DNA of 64,000 nucleotides from Cloacibacterium normanense. GTDB taxonomy: Bacteria; Bacteroidota; Bacteroidia; Flavobacteriales; Weeksellaceae. A program made the position numbers and the translations under genes. Shown one piece after another: positions 33,478-41,793 of this stretch (position 1 is its first letter; each line of letters opens with the position of its first letter). The notes under the pieces were generated by a model. It did no database searches, was not told the origin of the DNA, and saw only the letters and a program-made list of their open reading frames with translations. The DNA lies in assembly GCF_003860565.1 (NCBI RefSeq), contig NZ_CP034157.1, positions 248,001 through 312,000 on the forward strand, given 5' to 3'.

Positions 33478-33945
33478 ATGAAAAATCCTAGTAATCTAGC
33501 TATTTTAGAAAAAGCAGAAGAAATTTTTGAATTAGTAAGAACCATCACAGATTTGATTCCAGAAGATAATGAACATTTGCAGTCATATAAAGGTCAAATT
33601 TTAGGAGATGCCATGATGATTTGTGTGAAAATTTCTTCAGCAGAAGCTGTAAAGTTGTATGACCTTAAAATGGAAAACGCTACAATTATTAGAAAAGCAG
33701 CAAGAGACTTAATGGTTGCTTATCATGGTCTGGAAATGTTTGGTTTTGAAGAAGCGAAATATTATTTGATGGTAAGAGAAAAAATAGAAGAATTTAGATT
33801 ACTATTTGTAGATTGGGTTGCAAATTTCAATCCAAAACATTTCATTACAGATCATTGGGGATTATTTAATCCTCCAGGAATTTCCCATGATTATGAACAA
33901 CGAGATGACGAACTTAATTTTCTAGATGAAGAAGATGCAGATTAA
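33478..33945 (+). CDS. Uncharacterised helical protein
   Basis: A 155-residue protein not assigned to a known family. It is acidic and predicted mostly alpha-helical in residues 1-115 (LEKAEEIFELVRTITDLI, ARDLMVAYHGLEMFGFEEAK, REKIEEFRLLFVDWV), which suggests a four-helix bundle. The C-terminal part has ITDHWGLFNPPGISHDYEQ and an acidic tail. No signal peptide or membrane helix. The start at 33478 is taken because the earlier in-frame codon at 33436 lies inside the hairpin pair. Confidence 0.7.
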   Translation: MKNPSNLAILEKAEEIFELVRTITDLIPEDNEHLQSYKGQILGDAMMICVKISSAEAVKLYDLKMENATIIRKAARDLMVAYHGLEMFGFEEAKYYLMVREKIEEFRLLFVDWVANFNPKHFITDHWGLFNPPGISHDYEQRDDELNFLDEEDAD

Positions 33946-33981
33946 GTGTTTATATCATTTGTTTTTTATCTCTCAAATTCC

Positions 33982-34863
33982 TTACTTTTTCACTTTATCA
34001 TAAATACTGTGAATTAATCCATCTGCAACAGAAATTTTAGGAACGAAAATTTGTGAAATTTCTGCCCAATTCAGTACTTTGTTGAAAATCTCTAGCGCTG
34101 GAACAATTACATCTGCTCTGTCTTCTCTTAAGTTGTGTTTCAGCATTCTTTCTTCTACCGAAAGTTCTTTTAAATCTTTATAAAATGTTTTGAGCATATT
34201 CGCAGACATTGGTTTTCCATCTTTGGTTTTGCTCATGCTAAAAATTTTATTGATATTTCCGCCAGAACCAATCGCAACCATAGGTTTTTTGCTCACAATT
34301 TTGGTTTTGATTTGGGTTTTCATTTCTTCCCAATTTTCTTTGGTGACTAGATTATTGAGCAATCTAATCGTACCAATATTGAAAGAATGTTCGTATTTCA
34401 TTTTGCCATTTTCGTAGTATGTCAATTCTGTAGAACCACCACCTACGTCTATGTATAAATATCCAAAATTTTTGTCAAGTCCTTCTGCTACGTGATTTTC
34501 GTAGATAAGCGTAGCTTCTTCGTCTCCAGAAATAATTTCAATCTGTATTCCTGATTCCTTTTTGACCAAATCTATAATTTCTTTACCATTTTTAGCATCT
34601 CGCATTGCACTGGTAGCACAAGCTCGGTAATGTTCTACGCCATAAATTTCCATCAATTGAGAGAAAACTTTCATAGATTTAATGACCATTTCCTTTCTTT
34701 CTTTGCCAATTTCACCAGTGGTAAAAACGTCTATTCCCAATCTGAAAGGAATTCTCAGAAGATTCAGTTTTACGAATTCTGGCTTTCCTTTTTTAGGTTC
34801 TTTTACTTCATTGATGAGCAATCTTGCTGCATTACTCCCGATGTCTATTGCTGCAATTTTCAT
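33982..34863 (-). CDS. Ppx/GppA-family phosphatase
   Basis: A 293-residue member of the ASKHA-fold exopolyphosphatase / pppGpp phosphatase family. Visible: AAIDIGSNAARLLI at the N-terminus, ISGDEEATLIYENHV, LYIDVGGGSTELTYY and VAIGSGGNINKI. It is the short form without an HD domain, as usual in this phylum. The sixA-like gene ends 3 nt upstream, so the two are probably one transcript concerned with phosphate or polyphosphate metabolism (inference). Confidence 0.87.
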   Translation of the reverse strand: MKIAAIDIGSNAARLLINEVKEPKKGKPEFVKLNLLRIPFRLGIDVFTTGEIGKERKEMVIKSMKVFSQLMEIYGVEHYRACATSAMRDAKNGKEIIDLVKKESGIQIEIISGDEEATLIYENHVAEGLDKNFGYLYIDVGGGSTELTYYENGKMKYEHSFNIGTIRLLNNLVTKENWEEMKTQIKTKIVSKKPMVAIGSGGNINKIFSMSKTKDGKPMSANMLKTFYKDLKELSVEERMLKHNLREDRADVIVPALEIFNKVLNWAEISQIFVPKISVADGLIHSIYDKVKK

Positions 34864-34866
34864 GTT

Positions 34867-35349
34867 TTATATTTCTTTTGGCTTGTGGAAGAATAAGAAA
34901 TTTTTCTCTGCGTTTTTAAACTCTTTCCAACTTTCGGCAGAAATTTTAAAAGCTACCACAGAACAAGTTGGCATGTGTTCTATATTTTCATTGGTTAGAG
35001 AATTAGCAAAATAAGTAATCCCGTTATTATGAGAAAAAATGGCAACATGATCTAAAGAATCGTTAAGATGTTCTATCACTTCTAGAAATTCTGTAGGCGA
35101 AGCATTGTATAATTCTTCTATTTTTTGAATGTTTTTATTCTCGAACACTTCGGCAAAATATCTGCAAGTAGTCAATGCTCTTTTTGCAGGACTGGTCACA
35201 AATGCATCTATGGTTACAGAAATTTCTTTGAGGAATTTCGCCATTTTAGGGGCATCTTTGTGTCCGCGCTCATTCAGTGGTCGGTCAAAATCATCTATGT
35301 TCGTTGGCCAATCACTTTTGGCATGTCTTACTAAAAGAAGTGTTTTCAT
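34867..35349 (-). CDS. Histidine phosphatase family protein (SixA-like)
   Basis: A 160-residue phosphohistidine phosphatase-like protein. The catalytic RHA motif is in LLVRHAKSDW near residue 8; the second catalytic His is in VAIFSHNNGITYF. In enterobacteria SixA dephosphorylates histidine phosphotransfer proteins, but the target here is unknown. Start at 35349 rather than 35382: homologues begin with MKTLLLVRH. Confidence 0.87.
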   Translation of the reverse strand: MKTLLLVRHAKSDWPTNIDDFDRPLNERGHKDAPKMAKFLKEISVTIDAFVTSPAKRALTTCRYFAEVFENKNIQKIEELYNASPTEFLEVIEHLNDSLDHVAIFSHNNGITYFANSLTNENIEHMPTCSVVAFKISAESWKEFKNAEKNFLFFHKPKEI

Positions 35350-35415
35350 AGGTAGAAAAGTTTCTGAGTTTAAAATTAGCAAAAATTTGAATTTCTACAA
35401 GCTGAAAAATTTTAG

Positions 35416-35423
35416 TAAATTTG
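35416..35423 (+). promoter_or_regulatory. Candidate ruvX -7 element TAAATTTG
   Basis: Exact TAnnTTTG ending 6 nt before the ATG at 35430. Confidence 0.5.
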
Positions 35424-35429
35424 CAAACT

Positions 35430-35846
35430 ATGAGTCAAGTAGTTGCTATTGATTACGGAAAAGTGCGTTGCGGAATTGCAGCTACAGATGATATGCAGTT
35501 GATTGCTAGTGCATTAACTACTGTAGAAACCAAAAATATTTTTTCTTTTTTAGAAAAATATTTTTCAGAAAATAAAGTTGAAACGCTGGTAATAGGTTTA
35601 CCTACTGATTTGAAGGGGAATTTATCAGAAATTGAGACGGATATTTTAAAATTTATAGAAAAAGTGAAAAAACTTTTTCCCGAAGTAGAAATTCATCGGT
35701 TTGATGAACGTTTTACCTCAAAAATGGCTTCGTTTTTTATCTCTCAAAGTGGGAAAAATAAAAAACAGAGACAAGAAAAAGCGCTCATCGATAAAGTGAG
35801 TGCTACCATAATTTTACAGAATTTTTTAGAACAAAAACAAAGATGA
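35430..35846 (+). CDS. ruvX: Holliday-junction resolvase-like protein RuvX/YqgF
   Basis: A 138-residue RNase H-fold nuclease: AIDYGKVRCGIAATD at the N-terminus, LVIGLPTDLKGNLSEIE in the middle, HRFDERFTSKMA and KALIDKVSATIILQ at the end. In E. coli YqgF processes pre-16S rRNA. The start at 35430 fits homologues and the upstream promoter. Overlaps def by 4 nt (ATGA), so the two form an operon. Confidence 0.9.
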   Translation: MSQVVAIDYGKVRCGIAATDDMQLIASALTTVETKNIFSFLEKYFSENKVETLVIGLPTDLKGNLSEIETDILKFIEKVKKLFPEVEIHRFDERFTSKMASFFISQSGKNKKQRQEKALIDKVSATIILQNFLEQKQR

Positions 35847-36415
35847 TTTTACCAATCAGAGCATACGGAGACACAGTTTTAAGAAAAAAAGCCCATGATA
35901 TTTCGCCAGATTATCCTGAGCTTAAAGAACTTATAGACAATATGTTCGAAACCATGAACGCAGCACATGGAATAGGTCTTGCTGCGCCTCAAATTGGCTT
36001 AGACATTCGTCTTTTCATCGTAGATGTAACCCCATTAGCTGATGATGAAGACTATGAAGATATTGCAGATGAATTGAAAGATTTCAAAAAAGTGTTCATT
36101 AATGCTAGAATTCTAGAAGAAAGCGGTAATGAATGGAAATTTAATGAAGGTTGTCTTTCGATTCCTGATGTAAGAGAAGATGTAAGCAGAAAAGAAACGA
36201 TTTTGATAGAATATTTTGACGAAAATTTCGTTAAACATACCGAAACTTTTTCAGACATTAGAGCCAGAGTAATTCAGCATGAGTATGACCATATTGAAGG
36301 CGTACTTTTTACGGATAAACTCAGTCCTCTAAAGAAAAAAATCATCAAAGGAAAATTAACTAAAATTACTTCAGGAGATATTCATGTAGGATATAAAATG
36401 AGATTTCCGAAATAA
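35843..36415 (+). CDS. def: Peptide deformylase
   Basis: A 190-residue metallo-enzyme removing the N-formyl group from nascent proteins. Motif I GIGLAAPQIG, motif II EGCLSIPDV (cysteine ligand), motif III QHEYDHIEG (two His ligands and catalytic Glu) are all intact. Coupled to ruvX by a 4-nt overlap. A heptamer repeat begins at its stop codon. Confidence 0.95.
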   Translation: MILPIRAYGDTVLRKKAHDISPDYPELKELIDNMFETMNAAHGIGLAAPQIGLDIRLFIVDVTPLADDEDYEDIADELKDFKKVFINARILEESGNEWKFNEGCLSIPDVREDVSRKETILIEYFDENFVKHTETFSDIRARVIQHEYDHIEGVLFTDKLSPLKKKIIKGKLTKITSGDIHVGYKMRFPK

Positions 36416-36449
36416 GCAATCTGCTGTCAGCAATTAGCAATCAGCAATT
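36415..36449. repeat. Heptamer-period repeat
   Basis: AGCAATC, TGCTGTC, AGCAATT, AGCAATC, AGCAATT; a second run (AAAGCTA, AAAGCTG, ATTGCCA, AAAGCAA) follows at 36485-36512, 14 nt before the next ATG. Confidence 0.7.
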
Positions 36450-36526
36450 TTTAGAAAAAATTTAAACAATAATAAAAGTGGCAGAAAGCTAAAAGCTGAT
36501 TGCCAAAAGCAAAAAAATAATACATT

Positions 36527-37093
36527 ATGCAGTTAGAAAAAATAATTTCGATTTCTGGGAAACCAGGTTTGTTTACCCTAGTAACGCAATTAAGATCAGG
36601 TTTTATCGTAGAAGATATTTCTACAGGAAAAAAAGCAAGCATTTCTAATACTTCTCAAGTAAGTTTATTAGACAATATTGCGATTTATACTTTTGACCAA
36701 GAAGTTCCACTTTTTGAAGTAATGAAAAACATTGCTGAAAAATTTGACTATAAAGAAGCCATTAACCACAAATCTTCTGATAATGAACTAAAAGCATTCA
36801 TGTCTTCAGTTTTACCAAACTATGACGTAGATAGAGTTTACGGTTCAGATATCAAGAAATTGGTACAATGGTATAATTTATTACAAAAAGCAGGATATAT
36901 TAAGCCAGAAGCTTTTGTAAAAGCAGAAGAATCAGCAGTAGAAGACGCTGAAATAGTAGAAGAAAAATCTGTAGAAAAGAAAGCAGCAGCTAAAAAAGCG
37001 GCTCCAAAAGCAGAAAAACCAGCTGCGCCAAAAGCGAAGGCATCTTCATCTGCTAAAACTACCGTAAAATCTACGCAAAGAAAACAAGGATAA
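36527..37093 (+). CDS. DUF5606 protein
   Basis: A 188-residue protein typical of Bacteroidota and of unknown function. The N-terminal domain (about 1-130: EKIISISGKPGLFTLVTQ, LLDNIAIYTFDQEVPLFEV, DVDRVYGSDIKKLVQWYNLL) is conserved. The tail from about 145 is a low-complexity Ala/Lys/Pro-rich stretch (KKAAAKKAAPKAEKPAAPKA) resembling histone-like tails, which may bind nucleic acids or acidic partners (inference). Confidence 0.82.
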   Translation: MQLEKIISISGKPGLFTLVTQLRSGFIVEDISTGKKASISNTSQVSLLDNIAIYTFDQEVPLFEVMKNIAEKFDYKEAINHKSSDNELKAFMSSVLPNYDVDRVYGSDIKKLVQWYNLLQKAGYIKPEAFVKAEESAVEDAEIVEEKSVEKKAAAKKAAPKAEKPAAPKAKASSSAKTTVKSTQRKQG

Positions 37094-37106
37094 CAATTTA
37101 TATTTT

Positions 37107-37170
37107 CCCGCAGATTTCAAAGATTAAGACATTTAATTGGTGTTTTTCTAAGAAATCTGCGGGATTTTTT
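37107..37170 (+). terminator. Terminator-like hairpin of the CCCGCAGATT family
   Basis: 12-bp perfect arms CCCGCAGATTTC (37107-37118) and GAAATCTGCGGG (37152-37163), a 33-nt loop and a run of T. Ends the DUF5606 transcript. Confidence 0.75.
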
Positions 37171-37211
37171 ATGTTCAATCTTTACCTTTGCCTTAACCTT
37201 AAACTTATGTT

Positions 37212-37979
37212 ATGAATTCCAAAGAACAAAAACTAGAAGCTTTCTCTAAATTACTCGATATCATGGACGATTTGCGAGAAAAATGTCCTTGGGATAAAAA
37301 GCAAGATTTGCAATCTTTGAGACATTTGACGCTAGAAGAAGTCTACGAACTTTCTGATGCTTTGCTCGAAGAAAATCTTACAGAAATTAAGAAAGAATTG
37401 GGCGATGTTTTGTTGCATTTGGTTTTTTATGCTAAAATTGGTTCCGAAAAGAAGAGTTTTGATATTGCAGATGTGATTAATTCACTTAACGAGAAACTCA
37501 TTTTCCGTCATCCTCACATTTATGGAAATGTAGAAGTGAAAGACGAAGAAGAAGTGAAGCAAAATTGGGAAAAACTGAAGCTGAAAGAAGGAAACAAGTC
37601 TATTTTAGCAGGAGTTCCGAAAAGTTTGCCACCGATTATCAAAGCATACAGAATTCAGGAAAAAGTAAAAGGAATCGGTTTTGAATTTGCTTCTGCCGAA
37701 GATGCTTGGAAGAAAGTAGATGAAGAACTTGCCGAATTTCACGCCGAAACCAATCCCGAAAAAAAGGAACAAGAATTGGGAGATGTTTTCTTTTCGCTGA
37801 TTAATTATGCTAGAATTTCTGGTCTTAATGCAGACTCTGCTCTGGAACGCACCAATCTTAAATTCATCAAACGTTTCCAAACGCTAGAAAAATTGGCTTT
37901 AGAAAAGAATCTTAACCTTGCAGAAATGTCTTTAGATGAAATGGATATTCTTTGGGAAGAAGCCAAGAAAACGGTTTAA
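37212..37979 (+). CDS. mazG: Nucleoside triphosphate pyrophosphohydrolase
   Basis: A 255-residue MazG with two all-alpha NTP-PPase domains: about 10-115 (CPWDKKQDLQSLRHLTLEEVYEL, then ELGDVLLHLVFYAKI) and about 140-250 (VKGIGFEFASAEDAWKKVDEEL, EQELGDVFFSLINYARI). The EExxE and ExxD metal motifs are present in both. It hydrolyses non-canonical NTPs. Its stop codon abuts the stop of the convergent gene with no intervening base. Confidence 0.93.
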   Translation: MNSKEQKLEAFSKLLDIMDDLREKCPWDKKQDLQSLRHLTLEEVYELSDALLEENLTEIKKELGDVLLHLVFYAKIGSEKKSFDIADVINSLNEKLIFRHPHIYGNVEVKDEEEVKQNWEKLKLKEGNKSILAGVPKSLPPIIKAYRIQEKVKGIGFEFASAEDAWKKVDEELAEFHAETNPEKKEQELGDVFFSLINYARISGLNADSALERTNLKFIKRFQTLEKLALEKNLNLAEMSLDEMDILWEEAKKTV

Positions 37980-38372
37980 TTATTTCGCATAAGATTCTAC
38001 GCTGGTAATCAAATACCAAATGAGAATTAAGGTGAAAACAATTAATATAATGGTTGAAAGCCCGATTAAAAAAGAATTGTTTTTAAACGAATCTTCATTA
38101 ATCTGTTTTTCGGTTTTTTTATAACGGAAGTATCCAAAAATGGAAATTATAAGTCCAAAAACAACCAATAAAATCCCAATTTCTGCCGAATAACCTTTGC
38201 TATGAATGATGTTTTGGTTTCCAAATATCAGTGAAAATTGTTTCAAAAAAAGAGAGAATTTTACCACTACAAAACCGAACGCCATCACTCCAATTCCCGT
38301 TCTTAACCATGCTAAAAAAGTTCTTTCATTAGCAAGATGGTCATTAAGGTTTTTAGGTTTATCGGGTTGCAT
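37980..38372 (-). CDS. YidH/DUF202 family membrane protein
   Basis: A 130-residue membrane protein with three predicted helices. The N-terminal motif NDHLANERTFLAWLRTGIGVMAFGFVV is the hallmark of DUF202. Function unknown. The first ATG is at 38372; two codons earlier is a TTG that is less likely to be used. Its stop codon touches the mazG stop, so the two 3' ends overlap transcriptionally. Confidence 0.87.
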   Translation of the reverse strand: MQPDKPKNLNDHLANERTFLAWLRTGIGVMAFGFVVVKFSLFLKQFSLIFGNQNIIHSKGYSAEIGILLVVFGLIISIFGYFRYKKTEKQINEDSFKNNSFLIGLSTIILIVFTLILIWYLITSVESYAK

Positions 38373-38418
38373 AACCAATTTTTCTTGACAAGTTAGCTAT
38401 TATTTTTTGATTCAAAAT

Positions 38419-38448
38419 AAATTGGCAGAAGATTTCTTCTGCCAATTT
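38419..38448 (-). terminator. Terminator of the CocE-family gene
   Basis: Perfect 14-bp stem AAATTGGCAGAAGA / TCTTCTGCCAATTT with a TT loop, 11 nt after the hydrolase stop on the minus strand. Confidence 0.85.
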
Positions 38449-38458
38449 TATATTTTTC

Positions 38459-40318
38459 TTATTTTAAAACCTCCACTTCAATTACTGAGTTGTTGAAGAT
38501 TTTTTGAAAAGCTTTAGTATAATCAGATTTTTCTGCTTTGTAAGGATTTTCTAAAAATTTCTGAGGATTTACAGCAAATAGAGGATAAGCCGTACTCTGC
38601 ACTTGAATTTGGATTTTGTGACCTTTTTTGAAAGTGTGCAATACATCTTGAAGGTTAAAAATTACTTCTGTTTCTTGATTAGGAACCAATGCTTCTGGTT
38701 TTTCAAAAGAATTTCTAAATCTCGCAGGCATAATTTCGCTTCTTACCATTTGGTGATAATTTCCGTAGATAACGCCCGGTTTTTCTTTTATTCCTTTTTC
38801 GTCTGCAGGATAAATATCAATCAGTTTTACGAAGAAATCTGCATCTGTTCCTGTAGTCGCTATTTTTAATTTTACTTTAATTTCTCCAGCCAAAGTAAGG
38901 TCTTCTGCAAGGATTTCTGTGGTGAAAGAAGCTACATCTGGTCTATTTTCTGCAAATCTTTGGTCTTCACTCATGTAATTTCTAGGCGTAAAACCATTGA
39001 AGTCTTTCAAATTAGTACTGCTCGGAGCTGGTTTGTTTGGGTCAGAAAAATATTCTGTGAAAGAAGCAGAACTTGGAGATTCTGAGCTAAATTGTCCGTT
39101 TTCTCTTAAATAAAAAGCAGTTTTTTGTGCATTTTTCGGTGGCCATTCTGCAAATTGTTTCCATTCTTTTTTCCCAGTATCAAACATATAGGCTTCAGGA
39201 AGGTCAATTGCAGATTTAGTATTCTTTAAATGATGATTAAAGAACGGAGTTTCTATATTTTTTTGATAAAAAGTAGCAATGCTATCCCCGAAATATACTT
39301 CATTATGAAAATGTTTTCCCATTTCATAAGACCAACCACCATGAGAAAAAGGCCCCATTACAATAGAGTTTTTCGCTTTAGGATTATTTTTTTCGATGGT
39401 TTTGTAAATGTGAAGCGGACCTCTCAAATCTTCTGCATCAAACCAACCGCCAACTGTCATTACCGCGTGTTTTATGTTTTTGAGATGAGGTAAAAGGTCT
39501 CTTTTTTTCCAAAAATCATCATAATTAGGATGGTCTACAATTTCATTGATGAAAAAATTATCTCTTCCGTAATATTTGTCAATTCCTTCTTTTAAAGTTC
39601 CCATTTCATTGAAGAAAAGTGAACCATCTTCAGATTTTGTACCTAATTTTTTGCTTTGTTCTGTGTACCAAGCAGAATTCTCGGGTTTAGATTTTTGTAC
39701 TCCAAAAACAGGGAAAGTTCTGAAATATCCCATCATGAAAGCACCATTGTGATGAAAATCGTCAAACCAAAAATCAGAAATTGGAGCTTGAGGAGAAGAA
39801 ACTTTCAATGCGGGATGATTTGCTAAAGCGCCAACTGCAGCGTAAAAACCTGGATAAGAAGTTCCGTATTGACCTACATTTCCGTTATTATTTTCAATAT
39901 TTTTGATGAGCCAATCAATCGTGTCATAAGTATCAGTACTTTCGTCTACATCTTTTTTGGTTTTATGGTCTACTTGAGGCGTCATGTTGGTAAAGGTACC
40001 TTCGCTCATATATCTTCCGCGAACGTCTTGATAGACGAAAATATATTTATCGTTTTGTAAAAATTTATTCGGACCAAGGCTTCTTTTATACTGATCTTCA
40101 CCATAAGGCGCTACAGAATAGCAGGTTCTCTGCATTAAAAAAGGATATTTGTTTTTAGAAGAAATATCTTTTGGAATGTAGATGGAGGTGAATAATTTTA
40201 CACCATCTCTCATGGTGATGTACACTTCTTTTTTGGTGTAATTGTCTTTTACAAAAGTGTTTTGAGCAGAAAGCCAAACAATACTAAAAATTGCTAAAAG
40301 CGCAAGTATTTTCTTCAT
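38459..40318 (-). CDS. Secreted CocE/NonD-family hydrolase
   Basis: A 619-residue alpha/beta hydrolase of the CocE / alpha-amino-acid ester hydrolase type. Signal peptide 1-19 (SIVWLSAQ); ITMRDGVKLFTSIYIPKD; nucleophile Ser154 in GQYGTSYPG; an Asp in GGWFDAEDLRG; His in FSHGGWSYEMG; and a C-terminal jelly-roll domain (about 430-610). Related enzymes act on beta-lactam esters, glutaryl amides or X-Pro dipeptides; the substrate is unknown. A TATTTTTG element (40337-40344) lies 18 nt upstream. The 133-nt gap to the next gene shows nothing further. Confidence 0.87.
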   Translation of the reverse strand: MKKILALLAIFSIVWLSAQNTFVKDNYTKKEVYITMRDGVKLFTSIYIPKDISSKNKYPFLMQRTCYSVAPYGEDQYKRSLGPNKFLQNDKYIFVYQDVRGRYMSEGTFTNMTPQVDHKTKKDVDESTDTYDTIDWLIKNIENNNGNVGQYGTSYPGFYAAVGALANHPALKVSSPQAPISDFWFDDFHHNGAFMMGYFRTFPVFGVQKSKPENSAWYTEQSKKLGTKSEDGSLFFNEMGTLKEGIDKYYGRDNFFINEIVDHPNYDDFWKKRDLLPHLKNIKHAVMTVGGWFDAEDLRGPLHIYKTIEKNNPKAKNSIVMGPFSHGGWSYEMGKHFHNEVYFGDSIATFYQKNIETPFFNHHLKNTKSAIDLPEAYMFDTGKKEWKQFAEWPPKNAQKTAFYLRENGQFSSESPSSASFTEYFSDPNKPAPSSTNLKDFNGFTPRNYMSEDQRFAENRPDVASFTTEILAEDLTLAGEIKVKLKIATTGTDADFFVKLIDIYPADEKGIKEKPGVIYGNYHQMVRSEIMPARFRNSFEKPEALVPNQETEVIFNLQDVLHTFKKGHKIQIQVQSTAYPLFAVNPQKFLENPYKAEKSDYTKAFQKIFNNSVIEVEVLK

Positions 40319-40336
40319 AAGTCAAATAAATTTTAA

Positions 40337-40344
40337 CAAAAATA
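40337..40344 (-). promoter_or_regulatory. Candidate -7 element TATTTTTG
   Basis: Exact TAnnTTTG on the minus strand, 18 nt before the hydrolase start. Confidence 0.45.
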
Positions 40345-40451
40345 ATAATTAATCGTTATTATGATTGCTAAAACTGAATTTTATTTTAAAAAGATAAATT
40401 CTTTAATCTGCAAAATGAAAAATAGTAAGAAAATCTAGATTTTTTCCCAAA

Positions 40452-41573
40452 TTATGACGTCTTTCTGTAATTCCAAACCGCCCAAGAGTTAAAGAAAACG
40501 GCCATTCCTAAAATGGAGATAAACTGTGGAATTAAATCTTTGAATCCAGAATTTTTGAGCATAATTAATCGAATGACTTCTATTAAATACGTAAGCGGAT
40601 TAAGAAGCGTCAGTTTTTGAGACCATTCTGGCATGCTTTCAATGGGCGTGTATAAGCCGCTCATCATTATAAAAATCATCATGAAGAAAAATATAGTAAA
40701 CATCGCCTGTTGCTGCGTTTCACTATAGGTGGAAATCAATAAGCCGAATCCTAAAATGGCTAAAAGATAAACTCCTACAAAGAAATAAAGCAGTGGCAAA
40801 CTCCCGTAAATTTCTATCCCATAGACAAATCTGGAAACCAAAAGTCCCATGGTAAAAGCTACATTTGCCAAAATCCAAAAGGGAATAAGTTTCCCGAGGA
40901 TGAAGGTAGATTTTTTGATGGGTGAAACATTAATTTGTTCAATTGTGCCAATTTCTTTCTCAGAGACAATGTTTAGCGCCGAAAGCATTCCGCCAACTAG
41001 CGTCACTAGAAATGCCAAAATACCTGGAACCAGAGCCAATCTGTAGTTGTAAAATCTATTGAACCAAAGGGTAACATTGAGTTCTAGACCTGCATTTTTT
41101 TGAAATTCTACCAATTGTGGGGAGAGTTTCGTTTGGATATTTTGGTTGTAATCTTGTAAAATTTGTGCTAGATAACTTCCTCCCAAACCTGCTTTAGTGC
41201 CGTTTATTGCATTAATAGCAACCAATACTTTTTGTTGATTTTCCCTCACCAAATTTTGTTCAAATTTTGGTGGAATTTCTAGAATAATATCTGATTTTTC
41301 GCTTTCTATAGTTTCAAAAGCTTTTTGGTAGTCTTCACCGTAATATTGTAATTTGAAATAGTTACTTGCGGTAATTTTTTGAATTAATTCCCTTGAAAAA
41401 CTAGAGTGGTCATGGTCTACAACAGATAGATTGATGTTTTTTATCTCATAACTTGCTGCTAAAGGCAAGATGATGAGCTGCATCATCGGTGTAACAAAAA
41501 TAATGGCCAATATAGATTTGTTCCGAAAAATTTGTCGGAATTCTTTACGAAGTAAGAAGAGTAGCTGTTTCAT
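40452..41573 (-). CDS. ABC-2 type exporter permease (second of two)
   Basis: A 373-residue permease of the YhhJ/YbhR kind: one N-terminal helix, a large extracytoplasmic domain (about 45-175), then five helices from about 178. The motif EKEIGTIEQINVSPIKKSTFILGK is the conserved coupling region. It is the last gene of the TetR-TolC-adaptor-ATPase-ATPase-permease-permease run. It is separated from the first permease by 220 nt of palindromic repeat with a nuclease-gene remnant. Confidence 0.88.
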   Translation of the reverse strand: MKQLLFLLRKEFRQIFRNKSILAIIFVTPMMQLIILPLAASYEIKNINLSVVDHDHSSFSRELIQKITASNYFKLQYYGEDYQKAFETIESEKSDIILEIPPKFEQNLVRENQQKVLVAINAINGTKAGLGGSYLAQILQDYNQNIQTKLSPQLVEFQKNAGLELNVTLWFNRFYNYRLALVPGILAFLVTLVGGMLSALNIVSEKEIGTIEQINVSPIKKSTFILGKLIPFWILANVAFTMGLLVSRFVYGIEIYGSLPLLYFFVGVYLLAILGFGLLISTYSETQQQAMFTIFFFMMIFIMMSGLYTPIESMPEWSQKLTLLNPLTYLIEVIRLIMLKNSGFKDLIPQFISILGMAVFFNSWAVWNYRKTS

Positions 41574-41587
41574 TTTAAATTTTAGCG

Positions 41588-41779
41588 TTTTGTCATTCTG
41601 AATGGAGCGTAGCGTAATGAAGAATCTATTCTATTTCTTTATTTAAAAATTTCCAATCAGGATTAACATCTTTTATCAAATTTTCTTTTTTAATCTTGTC
41701 CAACCTTTGAGTTGTTTTTCTCTTGCTATTGCAATTTCAACATTTTGATTCGTTCCTCATTTCGTTCAGAATGACAAAA
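41588..41779. repeat. Extragenic palindromic element enclosing a gene remnant
   Basis: Outer arms TTTTGTCATTCTGAA (41588-41602) and TTCAGAATGACAAAA (41765-41779) are exact inverse complements. The left flank continues with GGAGCGTAGCGTAATGAAG, as in the element at 42907-42996. Confidence 0.7.
41626..41756 (-). pseudogene. GIY-YIG nuclease remnant (C-terminal part, frameshifted)
   Basis: On the minus strand one frame gives NVEIAIAREKQLKGWTRLKK; after adding one A to the six-A run (41686-41691 on the complement) it continues ENLIKDVNPDWKFLNKEIE and stop. This is the conserved tail of small YhbQ-like GIY-YIG nucleases (AI.REKQLKGW...NP.W). The catalytic N-terminal half is absent, replaced by palindromic repeat sequence. 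It is a relic, not a working gene. Confidence 0.7.
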
Positions 41780-41793
41780 TGTAATTTTTTGCA

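Noticed and set aside
39230..39493. Plus-strand frames opposite the CocE-type hydrolase and several frames opposite nuo genes
   Set aside because: Antisense shadows: no family similarity, no start signals, and their protein composition mirrors the real gene.
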